From: UBA5158 sp040389045 | GTDB lineage: Bacteria > Pseudomonadota > Gammaproteobacteria > DSM-16500 | Assembly: GCA_040389045.1 (NCBI GenBank) | Contig: JAZKAT010000023.1 | Coordinates: forward strand, 110,380 to 174,379 | Reading direction: 5' to 3' | DNA: 64,000 nucleotides | In this document: piece after piece, positions 37,638 through 44,672 of the stretch | Numbering within the stretch: the stretch's first letter is position 1 | Layout: each line of letters starts with the position of its first letter | Made by a program: the position numbers and the translations under genes | The notes under the pieces: generated by a model | Told to the model about the DNA's origin: nothing | The model's database searches: none | What the model saw: only the letters and a program-made list of their open reading frames with translations

Positions 37638-38240
37638 ATGAGTCAGAGCGTCGCGAAAAAATTTGAATTACCGCCACTACCTTATGCAATGGATGCGTTG
37701 CAGCCTCATATTTCCAAAGAAACTCTGGAATATCATTGGGGCAAACATCATAAAGCTTATGTTGATAAGTTGAATGAGTTAATCACGGGCACGGAATTTG
37801 CCGATATGAGCCTGGATGAAATTGTTAAGAAGTCCAGCGGGCCGATTTTTAATAACGCGGGTCAGGATTGGAACCATACTTTTTACTGGAATTCTTTATC
37901 GCCAAAAAGTTCGCGTGAACCGGGTGGTAAATTGGCAGATGCGATTAAGAAAAAATTCGGTTCGTTTGAGGATTTTAAAAAACAATTCACGGCAACTTCA
38001 GTTGGGACTTTTGGTTCGGGTTGGGGTTGGTTAGTGAAAACTCCGGAAGGCGAATTAGAAATTTTAAGTACCAGCAACGCGGGCACACCGATGACCCAGG
38101 GTAAAACTGCATTGTTAACTTGCGATGTGTGGGAACATGCTTACTACATTGATTACCGAAATTTGCGTCCGAAGTATTTGGAAAATTTCTGGGAAATCGT
38201 CAATTGGGATTTTGTGGAAAAGAATTTTAACGGTAAGTAA
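37638..38240 (+). CDS. sodB: iron superoxide dismutase
   Basis: Disproportionates superoxide in the cytoplasm. The 200-residue protein has metal ligands His33, His80, Asp163 and His167 (DVWEHAYY). Gln76 in the NNAGQDWNH motif is the position that marks Fe-type enzymes. The ribosome binding site is AAGGGAG. It lies 24 bases after map and could share its transcript. A family B repeat follows. Confidence 0.97.
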   Translation: MSQSVAKKFELPPLPYAMDALQPHISKETLEYHWGKHHKAYVDKLNELITGTEFADMSLDEIVKKSSGPIFNNAGQDWNHTFYWNSLSPKSSREPGGKLADAIKKKFGSFEDFKKQFTATSVGTFGSGWGWLVKTPEGELEILSTSNAGTPMTQGKTALLTCDVWEHAYYIDYRNLRPKYLENFWEIVNWDFVEKNFNGK

Positions 38241-38248
38241 ATAATTCG

Positions 38249-38303
38249 CCCTTCACCTCTCCCTTTGTGGGAGAGGTCGGCGCCGAAGGCGACGGGTGAG
38301 GGG
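38249..38303. repeat. family B repeat (two-hairpin element)
   Basis: Contains ACCTCTCCC/GGGAGAGGT and GGCGCC-GAA-GGCG stems and ends in gacgggtgagggg. An inverted full copy is at 54019-54071, with fragments at 39657-39669 and 39796-39822. It lies between convergent sodB and pldA and may serve as a bidirectional terminator. Confidence 0.8.
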
Positions 38304-38310
38304 TGTTCGT

Positions 38311-39372
38311 TTATATCCAGTTACTTAATGAGAAACCTACGCCTAAGCTGTTGGTGCGGTGGTTGTATTCAATTAAGCTTTGGCCGTAGCCGGTAAAGAA
38401 TTGCACGTAACCGTTTAGATATTTGGTTAATGGGAAACTCGCGCTTAAAGTGTCGCCGGAACGGCGGCCAGCACTGCCGATAAAGTTACGTGTCACTAAT
38501 GAAACTTCGATTTGGTCATGTTTCCACGCTATCATAATTTCCCCATAGCCCAGGTAATGTCCCATGTTTGGGTTCTGTGCTTCGAAAGTACTGTCATGAA
38601 AAATAATCCACGGCTTGACGGCAATCATCCAATTTGGATTTGAAATGGCGGCGACGAGGTAAGCACGGTTCCAACTTCTTTCCAGTGAATTACCAAAACC
38701 GTTAGATTGATGGACTAAGCCAAGGTTTATAGTGTTGAATGACCAGTTGCCAAACATATGTTTGTCGAATTCATTCTGTAAATATATTTCAGGTTCATAA
38801 TCGGTAGACCGGAAAAAAGCATTTCTGTTATAAGCCTGCCAATAAGATAATTGGGTATAACCAAAATAAAGCGACGACGGTAAATTAAAAATATTTCTCC
38901 ACAGTGGGACTTTAAAACTGAATTGGTATTTTATTTCGTCGTGCTTCAAGCTTTCACCGTTAGGGGTGTTGCCCGCATAGACTGCGTTGTCGGGTGAAAA
39001 CGTATAGTAATAAGGGATGATATAATTTGGCCGGTAAAAACTGATACCAAAGCGTGGCGGCACGGCTTTTTCTTTAGCATGCTTCACTTCGAGTACATCC
39101 GTGTTGGCTTGTACGGGATCTATAGGTTGCGGTAAATTTTCCTCAACGGTTGATTGGGCCGGAGGGAGTGGAGTTTTATGTTTTCTGGACTTGATAGTCT
39201 TGGTGGGCGTACTCACCGAAGGTGTGTCAGCGTTAAAATCGCTATTGGCCGCAGCAGCCATATTGGCTGAGGCAGGTTGCGGGTCGGCAAATGCAAGGTT
39301 ACAAAACAAAGTGATTAGTGCGGCAATCGATAATTTTTTAATAAGACTAAAGTTGCGGGATTGGGTATGCAT
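38311..39372 (-). CDS. pldA: outer-membrane phospholipase A
   Basis: Ca-dependent phospholipase A1 in the outer membrane, a 12-strand barrel active as a dimer. The start MHTQSRN at 39372 (AGGGA upstream) gives 353 residues with a signal peptide ending at AFA (residue 29). A Pro/Thr-rich spacer (about 30-105) precedes the barrel. The catalytic motif HxSNG is present in LVHQSNG with Asn in SWNR, matching E. coli OMPLA His142, Ser144 and Asn156, and the C-terminal GYGQSLIEYNHRTN-SLGVGF matches. The 75-residue N-terminal spacer is longer than in E. coli. Confidence 0.93.
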   Translation of the reverse strand: MHTQSRNFSLIKKLSIAALITLFCNLAFADPQPASANMAAAANSDFNADTPSVSTPTKTIKSRKHKTPLPPAQSTVEENLPQPIDPVQANTDVLEVKHAKEKAVPPRFGISFYRPNYIIPYYYTFSPDNAVYAGNTPNGESLKHDEIKYQFSFKVPLWRNIFNLPSSLYFGYTQLSYWQAYNRNAFFRSTDYEPEIYLQNEFDKHMFGNWSFNTINLGLVHQSNGFGNSLERSWNRAYLVAAISNPNWMIAVKPWIIFHDSTFEAQNPNMGHYLGYGEIMIAWKHDQIEVSLVTRNFIGSAGRRSGDTLSASFPLTKYLNGYVQFFTGYGQSLIEYNHRTNSLGVGFSLSNWI

Positions 39373-39450
39373 TTTTTTTGATCCCTGTGATGTGGCCACT
39401 AAATTGGCCATGAAGTGTAGCGGGATGGGGTATCAATGTAAAGTGGGCTG

Positions 39451-39505
39451 GGCTGAGTGTAACCGTTTGTGAGTTCATAATGAGAACAAGCTGTTTGTAT
39501 TACCC
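39451..39505. repeat. 55-base sequence bordering the gap on the left, identical to the right border
   Basis: Identical base for base to 39606-39660. The two copies flank the run of N exactly, as expected when two contig ends share a k-mer. Confidence 0.97.
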
Positions 39506-39605
39506 NNNNNNNNNNNNNNNNNNNNNNNNNNNNNNNNNNNNNNNNNNNNNNNNNNNNNNNNNNNNNNNNNNNNNNNNNNNNNNNNNNNNNNNNNNNNNNN
39601 NNNNN
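39506..39605. other. assembly gap (100 N)
   Basis: Exactly 100 undetermined bases, a default scaffold gap, inside the pldA-usp spacer (39373-39832). No gene spans it. The identical 55-base borders suggest that the true gap is zero, or negative by 55 bases, or else contains further copies of a repeat. Confidence 0.99.
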
Positions 39606-39660
39606 GGCTGAGTGTAACCGTTTGTGAGTTCATAATGAGAACAAGCTGTTTGTATTACCC
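39606..39660. repeat. 55-base sequence bordering the gap on the right
   Basis: Second copy of 39451-39505. It is followed by a fragment of family B (cccctcacccg) and the family C inverted pair. Confidence 0.97.
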
Positions 39661-39699
39661 CTCACCCGTGCACGCACAGTTGACGGCTTACAGAACTAA

Positions 39700-39789
39700 G
39701 TAGGTTGGGCTGAACGTAGAGAAGCCCAACAGTTTGTGCTTTCGCAATAGAACAAACTGTTGGGCTTCGCTACGCTCAGCCCAACCTAC
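39700..39789. repeat. family C repeat, inverted pair forming a long hairpin
   Basis: The first arm (39700-39738, gtaggttgggctgaacgtag...) and the second (39752-39789, its reverse complement with a few changes) enclose about 13 bases. Other copies are at 43704-43736 and 43767-43806. Placed between divergent pldA-side sequence and the 3' end of usp, it would fold strongly in RNA and DNA. Confidence 0.85.
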
Positions 39790-39832
39790 TTCTGACCTCT
39801 CCCACATGGGAGAGGTGAAGAGAGATATGTAA

Positions 39833-40255
39833 TTATTCTGGGAGACGGACGGTTAGGACGTCGCATTTGGCGCCGTGTAGGACGGCGTTGGCGGTGGAGC
39901 CTAATAATAATGATAAGCCGTGGCGGCCGTGGCTGCCGCAGATGATTAGGTCGGCGCCTATTTCATCGGCAACTTTTAAAATTTTGGATTTGGTGGGGCC
40001 TACTTCTATGAATAAATCACTAGGGCCTACATTTAATTGCGCCGCTAATTTATTTAAAGCTTCTTTCGCTTCGTCAATTAACTGGCCTTCAATATCTTCA
40101 ATGCCTAGATACGCATAACTATAACCCGGCATAGGTTCAACCACATGCACCAGACTGAGTTTGGCGCCGCAAAAACCACGCATGCCGCGCACCTTACTAA
40201 TGATGAAATCAGTTTCATCCGTCAAGTCGGTTGCAAATAAAATATGTTTATACAT
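39833..40255 (-). CDS. universal stress protein, UspA family
   Basis: A small cytoplasmic alpha/beta protein that supports survival in stress. The start MYKHILFATDLT at 40255 has AGGA eight bases upstream, giving 140 residues. The ATP-binding motif is seen as GSHGRHGLSLLLGSTANAVL near the C-terminus. It lies 21 bases after clpB on the same strand and may be co-transcribed from the clpB heat-shock promoter. Confidence 0.93.
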   Translation of the reverse strand: MYKHILFATDLTDETDFIISKVRGMRGFCGAKLSLVHVVEPMPGYSYAYLGIEDIEGQLIDEAKEALNKLAAQLNVGPSDLFIEVGPTKSKILKVADEIGADLIICGSHGRHGLSLLLGSTANAVLHGAKCDVLTVRLPE

Positions 40256-40276
40256 GATACGCATCCTTTTATCTAA

Positions 40277-42865
40277 TCACGCAGTGGCAGTAGCCTTTGA
40301 AAACTCTAGCTTGCCTTTAACCACTTTCACCGCAATAACATCACCGGGAGCGAACTTGCCAGATAATATTTCCTGTGCCAGTGGATTTTCGATATGTTGC
40401 TGTATGGCACGTTTTAACGGCCTTGCTCCATAAACAGGATCATAACCGCTAGCCGCTAAATAATCCAATGCTTCCTTGCTAAGCGTTAAATTCAATTCAC
40501 GTTCAATTAAACGCGCGCGTAGCCGATTAATTTGCAACTCGGCAATGACACGAATTTGTTCTTCGTCTAACGGATGGAAAACCACGGTTTCATCAATACG
40601 ATTGATAAATTCTGGACGGAAATGTTTACCCACTACGCCAAGCACCGCTTCACGCATGGCAAAATAATCGCCCTTCTTGGAAATTTCCTGAATCAAGTCT
40701 GAACCTAAATTGGAAGTCATGACAATAATCGTATTACGAAAATCCACAGTACGACCATGACTGTCCGTTAAGCGCCCATCGTCCAGCACTTGCAGCAAAA
40801 TATTAAAAACATCCGGGTGCGCTTTTTCGACTTCATCCAGTAACACTACCGAATACGGTTTGCGGCGCACCAACTCGGTGAGGTAACCACCTTCTTCATA
40901 ACCTACATAACCGGGTGGCGCGCCAACCAGGCGAGCAACCGCATGTTTTTCCATGAATTCGGACATATCAATACGAACCATGGCTTCTTCGGTATCAAAT
41001 AAAAATTCCGCCAAGGCTTTGCATAATTCGGTTTTGCCAACACCGGTAGGGCCTAAAAATAAAAATGAACCAATGGGCCTGTTGGGATCAGACAAACCCG
41101 CGCGTGAACGGCGAATGGAATTACAAACCGCGGTCACGGCCTGGCTTTGGCCTATTAAACGTTTATGCAGTGCATCTTCCATGTGAAGTAATTTATCTTT
41201 TTCACTTTCCAGCATTTTGGCAACAGGTATGTGTGTCCACTTGGAAACGACTTCGGCAATTTCTTCTTCGGTGACTTTGCTGCGCAGCAACTGGGTTTCT
41301 TGTTGTTCGGCGGTAGTGGCTTCTGCTAATTTCTTTTCAAGTTCTGGGATACGACCATATTGCAATTCGGCCATGCGGGCTAAATCACCGCCACGGCGCG
41401 CTGTTTCTAATTCAAAACGCGCTTTTTCCAAATCGCCTTTAATGTGTTGCGTGCCTTGCAGCGAAGATTTTTCTTTGTTCCAAATGGCTTGTAATTCGTT
41501 ATTTTTGGTTTCCAGTTTTTGCAAGTCAGCTTCGAGTTTTTCCAAGCGTTTTTTGGAACCTTCATCAGTTTCTTTTTTAAGGGCTTCGCGTTCTATCTTT
41601 AACTGAATGATGCGTCGGTCAAGATTATCGAGCTCCTCGGGTTTGGAATCAATTTCCATCCGAATGTTACTGCCCGCTTCATCAATTAAATCGATAGCTT
41701 TGTCAGGCAATTGCCGGTCGGAAATATAACGATGTGACATAGTCGCGGCGGCGACTAGCGCGGAATCGGTAATTTCAACGCCGTGGTGTACTTCATAACG
41801 TTCTTTTAAGCCGCGTAAAATTGCGATGGTATCGGGAACGGAGGGTTCATCGACTATGATACGTTGAAAACGGCGCTCAAGGGCGGCATCTTTTTCTATG
41901 TGTTGCCGATATTCATCCAGTGTGGTCGCGCCTATGCAATGCAATTCACCGCGCGCCAGTGCGGGTTTTAACATATTGCCCGCATCCATGGAACCTTCGG
42001 CTTTGCCCGCGCCAACCATAGTATGTAATTCATCAATAAATAAAATTATCTGGCCTTCCTGCTTGGCCAGATCACTTAAAACATTTTTCAAACGTTCTTC
42101 AAATTCACCACGAAATTTCGCGCCCGCGATTAATGCGCCCAGATCAAGTGATAACAAACGTTTGTCACGCAAACCTTCCGGCACTTCCCCATTGACGATG
42201 CGCTGTGCCAGGCCTTCGACAATCGCGGTTTTACCTACGCCGGGTTCACCAATTAATACCGGATTATTTTTAGTGCGGCGTGATAGAACTTGTATGGTGC
42301 GACGAATCTCTGCATCACGACCAATGACCGGATCAAGCTTGCCCTTTTCGGCGCGCGCGGTTAAATCAATGGTATATTTTTCCAGGGCGCGGCGTTGTTC
42401 TTCGGCGTTGGGATCATCCACTTTTTTGCCGCCACGTTCGATATTAATGGCTTGTTCTATGTTTTGCGAAGTGGCGCCAGCTTTTTTTAACAATTCACCC
42501 AGTGGGCCTGAGTCGTCCAGGGATGCTAATAAAAATAATTCGCTGGAAATATATTGGTCTTTGCGTTTTTGCGCGATTTTGTCAGTGAGATTTAATAACT
42601 TGTTTAAGTCATTTGAAATATGTATGTCACCGCCAGTACCTTCTACTTTAGGTAAGCGTTCTATGGCGCTGTCTAGCTGGGAACGCAAGGCTGAGATATT
42701 CACATTAGCTTGCGATAATATCTGGCGCACACTGCCGCCTTCCTGGTCCAGCAAGGCCTTCATTACATGCACGGGTTCAATAAATGCATTGTCATGGCCT
42801 AACGCCAACGATTGCGCGTCTGCTAAAGCAGATTGAAATTTACTGGTTAATTTATCCATTCGCAT
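40277..42865 (-). CDS. clpB: disaggregase ClpB
   Basis: Hexameric AAA+ chaperone that rescues aggregated proteins with DnaK. The 862-residue protein has the N-terminal Clp-N repeats, Walker A GEPGVGKT in AAA-1, a middle coiled-coil domain (about 410-525), and GPTGVGKT in AAA-2. The start MRMDKLTSKF mirrors E. coli MRLDRLTNKF. A sigma32-type promoter lies upstream. The universal stress gene follows closely. Confidence 0.98.
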   Translation of the reverse strand: MRMDKLTSKFQSALADAQSLALGHDNAFIEPVHVMKALLDQEGGSVRQILSQANVNISALRSQLDSAIERLPKVEGTGGDIHISNDLNKLLNLTDKIAQKRKDQYISSELFLLASLDDSGPLGELLKKAGATSQNIEQAINIERGGKKVDDPNAEEQRRALEKYTIDLTARAEKGKLDPVIGRDAEIRRTIQVLSRRTKNNPVLIGEPGVGKTAIVEGLAQRIVNGEVPEGLRDKRLLSLDLGALIAGAKFRGEFEERLKNVLSDLAKQEGQIILFIDELHTMVGAGKAEGSMDAGNMLKPALARGELHCIGATTLDEYRQHIEKDAALERRFQRIIVDEPSVPDTIAILRGLKERYEVHHGVEITDSALVAAATMSHRYISDRQLPDKAIDLIDEAGSNIRMEIDSKPEELDNLDRRIIQLKIEREALKKETDEGSKKRLEKLEADLQKLETKNNELQAIWNKEKSSLQGTQHIKGDLEKARFELETARRGGDLARMAELQYGRIPELEKKLAEATTAEQQETQLLRSKVTEEEIAEVVSKWTHIPVAKMLESEKDKLLHMEDALHKRLIGQSQAVTAVCNSIRRSRAGLSDPNRPIGSFLFLGPTGVGKTELCKALAEFLFDTEEAMVRIDMSEFMEKHAVARLVGAPPGYVGYEEGGYLTELVRRKPYSVVLLDEVEKAHPDVFNILLQVLDDGRLTDSHGRTVDFRNTIIVMTSNLGSDLIQEISKKGDYFAMREAVLGVVGKHFRPEFINRIDETVVFHPLDEEQIRVIAELQINRLRARLIERELNLTLSKEALDYLAASGYDPVYGARPLKRAIQQHIENPLAQEILSGKFAPGDVIAVKVVKGKLEFSKATATA

Positions 42866-42905
42866 TGCAGAGTTACCTCAAAAGAGTTGGCTATACTCAG
42901 ATAAG

Positions 42906-42931
42906 ATATGGGCTAACAGGGTATATTCAAG
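42906..42931 (-). promoter_or_regulatory. sigma32 (heat-shock) promoter of clpB
   Basis: On the minus strand CTTGAAT (42925-42931) and CCCATAT (42906-42912) are separated by 12 bases, close to the E. coli consensus CTTGAAA-N13-CCCATNT. It lies 40 bases before the clpB start. Confidence 0.75.
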
Positions 42932-42960
42932 AATAACATATAAAGAGCGGCTCTTGTTAA

Positions 42961-42994
42961 CGTAGCCCGTATGAGCGCAGAGCTATACGGGAAC
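42961..42994. repeat. family D repeat
   Basis: cgtagcccgtatgagcgcag followed by agctatacgggaac, a palindromic element with cccgtat/atacggg arms. Other copies are at 44631-44662, 44686-44717 (inverted) and a degenerate one at 52069-52096. Confidence 0.8.
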
Positions 42995-43092
42995 TGCAGC
43001 ATGTTACAATTTAACCATTACTTATGTTTTATAAAAATTGTTGTGCTATTCGTTATTAAATCTTGTTATTTATTATCAATTTAATGTTAACT

Positions 43093-43109
43093 CTTAAGAA
43101 TTCGTTAAG
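43093..43109 (+). promoter_or_regulatory. PmrA-box-like direct repeat upstream of the acidic protein gene
   Basis: CTTAAG-N5-GTTAAG, two TTAA cores exactly 11 bases apart. This resembles the enterobacterial PmrA box and the TTAA pattern described for PmrA-controlled effector genes of Legionella and Coxiella. A weak -10 (TACCAT, 43120-43125) follows at a suitable distance, so the box would overlap the -35. No PmrA gene is in the window. Confidence 0.45.
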
Positions 43110-43159
43110 GTAGGTCGCATACCATAAACGCTCTTATTAATTTAGCGAAGGAATATGCT

Positions 43160-43630
43160 ATGTCTATGGCTCGAAGTCCGTCTAAAGAAAAGCTTAATGA
43201 TGAAGTCCAACCAGAACTGGTAGTAGATAAAGATCTAGAAAAAACTACCGAAGAAACCAACGTAAACAAAGTTACTGAAGAATTAGGAGCAACTAAGCTG
43301 GATGATAGCGGCTATGCAGCTACTGAAGAATTAGGAGTTACTGAGCTGGATGATTCTGCGGCTGTTGCCAGACAAGATTCTGAGATTGAAGAAAAGAAAG
43401 AAGAAGAAGTAACTCTAGCTGCAACTGCTGAAAAAGAACCAGAAGTTGAGAAAGCTGCGGAAGAAGAAAATTCTGAAGATAAGAAAAAAGTTCAGGAAGT
43501 TCCGTTAAATTTTGGTACTCTTCCTCAGACTACTTTTGGTGGCAGAAAGAGCTCCAAGCCAGATGCTGTAGCAACATTAACTCAAGATGAAACCCCACGT
43601 CCACGTTCACCAGGCGGCACACTAAGCTAA
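43160..43630 (+). CDS. acidic disordered protein with a 16-residue tandem repeat
   Basis: No family recognised. The 156-residue protein is highly acidic (Glu/Asp/Lys-rich) and lacks a signal peptide or hydrophobic segment, so it is probably unfolded. Residues about 40-71 consist of two tandem copies of TEELGxTxLDDSxxxA. The tail is Pro/Arg/Ser-rich (TPRPRSPGGTLS), like the tails of the orphans at 7590 and 62785. The ribosome binding site is AAGGA. A PmrA-box-like site lies about 50 bases upstream and a hairpin follows. A role as a secreted effector is only inferred from these traits. Confidence 0.7.
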   Translation: MSMARSPSKEKLNDEVQPELVVDKDLEKTTEETNVNKVTEELGATKLDDSGYAATEELGVTELDDSAAVARQDSEIEEKKEEEVTLAATAEKEPEVEKAAEEENSEDKKKVQEVPLNFGTLPQTTFGGRKSSKPDAVATLTQDETPRPRSPGGTLS

Positions 43631-43643
43631 TCGTAACCTTGTC

Positions 43644-43669
43644 ACCGCGCCGTTCAGATAAGGCGCGGT
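43644..43669 (+). terminator. GC-rich hairpin after the acidic protein gene
   Basis: ACCGCGCC / GGCGCGGT, a perfect 8-base stem with a 10-base loop. Only a weak T-rich tail follows (tcggctta). Confidence 0.6.
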
Positions 43670-43703
43670 TCGGCTTATAAATACTATGGATTTATGTAAT
43701 ATT

Positions 43704-43736
43704 TGTTGGGCTTCGCTGCGTTCAGCGCCAACCTAC
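43704..43736. repeat. family C repeat (minus orientation)
   Basis: tgttgggcttcgctgcgttc followed by agcgccaacctac; compare 39752-39789. With 43767-43806 it forms an inverted pair. Confidence 0.8.
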
Positions 43737-43766
43737 TATGCTGTGGTTGAGGTTGGCTTGAGTTTT

Positions 43767-43806
43767 GTAGGTTGGGCTGAACGTAGTGAAGCCCAACAGT
43801 TTGTAT
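43767..43806. repeat. family C repeat (plus orientation)
   Basis: gtaggttgggctgaacgtag followed by tgaagcccaacagtttgtat, nearly identical to 39700-39738. It ends just before the M15 peptidase stop at 43822. Confidence 0.85.
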
Positions 43807-43821
43807 TCAACGATGATGCGG

Positions 43822-44622
43822 TTATGATTTAACACAAAACAACTCCGGGCGATATTCGAAGTGCATGGTGTCGTAGTGGTGCCATTTGCCGCCCCAGATA
43901 AAGCCGTATTTTTCGAAAATAGCAACAATTGCCTCGGGTATTCTATTACGATAAGTAAGCTTGGCGTCCTCTGTGATAGCAGCACCTTCCTTTTGCAAAT
44001 CCCATTGCCAATAATCCGATAAGTTTGAATTAATATCGATAGTCATGCCGAAACTATGCGGGCTCAGTCGGTTCGTATTAGCAATAACTCGCCAGCTAAA
44101 GGTACCGCCGGGGTTATCTAAAAAGGGCAAATAATCAGGATGAATGGCGACTAAATCTTCCAAGTCGTGTGAAATCAGCATCAGTTTTTTATCCACCCCA
44201 TTCACGGTGGTAACTTGTAGTGGATAACGTTGGCCAAAATATTTTGGCATCCAGAATAACGTAATTAAATTTGCGGTGACTTCTTCTTTTGAGTTGCCAT
44301 ACATTTTACGAAAAAATGGTTCGTAGCGAATGCGGCCGGGGTCATCCTGTGGGTTAAAAGTTGAAGGGTTAATGGCGCGGTATGTATAACAGACATCGTT
44401 AACTTGATCAATTAGCGCTGGGGCGTCTAATTTTTCCTGTTGAGTTTTATTGGGTTTTCCCTCCTGCACCGGCATCTTTGTGCCATCTGACCAGATGATG
44501 AATTGGTTTGAGATAGCTTGGATATGATCAGGGTAGGTTTGTTTAAGGCGTAATAAGTCCGCATTAGCAGTGAAGCTTAATGTGAGTAAAGTGATGAGTA
44601 ATGGAATACGCTTTAATAACAT
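43822..44622 (-). CDS. exported M15-type peptidase (D-Ala-D-Ala / endopeptidase-like)
   Basis: A 266-residue protein with a signal peptide ending at about residue 21 (SFTANA). Zinc-ligand motifs of the M15C/VanY group are present: His189 and Asp196 in SPHSFGMTIDIN, and His254 in WHHYDTMHFEYRP, with a Glu at about 230. It is expected to cut peptidoglycan peptides in the periplasm. The central part (70-180), before the catalytic core, is longer than in minimal M15 enzymes. It lies downstream of the secreted unknown protein but is separated from it by the family D hairpin. Confidence 0.85.
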   Translation of the reverse strand: MLLKRIPLLITLLTLSFTANADLLRLKQTYPDHIQAISNQFIIWSDGTKMPVQEGKPNKTQQEKLDAPALIDQVNDVCYTYRAINPSTFNPQDDPGRIRYEPFFRKMYGNSKEEVTANLITLFWMPKYFGQRYPLQVTTVNGVDKKLMLISHDLEDLVAIHPDYLPFLDNPGGTFSWRVIANTNRLSPHSFGMTIDINSNLSDYWQWDLQKEGAAITEDAKLTYRNRIPEAIVAIFEKYGFIWGGKWHHYDTMHFEYRPELFCVKS

Positions 44623-44630
44623 GAAGTTCC

Positions 44631-44662
44631 TGTAGCCCGTATGGGCGCAGCGCCATACGGGG
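44631..44662. repeat. family D repeat
   Basis: tgtagcccgtatgggcgcag followed by cgccatacgggg. It forms an inverted pair with 44686-44717 across 23 bases, and lies in the spacer upstream of the M15 gene. Confidence 0.85.
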
Positions 44663-44672
44663 TTTTTAAATT

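Noticed and set aside
39451..39660. 55-base direct repeat as an attachment site or target-site duplication of a mobile element
   Set aside because: The copies abut a 100-N spacer exactly on both sides and no integrase or transposase is near, so an assembly overlap is the simpler reading.
41898..42836. Long open frame on the plus strand opposite clpB (312 codons)
   Set aside because: Antisense shadow of a well-conserved gene; Ser/Arg-rich translation with no family features and no ribosome binding site.
43722..43985. Open frame of 87 codons at the 3' end of the M15 gene
   Set aside because: It lies in another frame of the M15 gene and the family C repeat and has no ribosome binding site.
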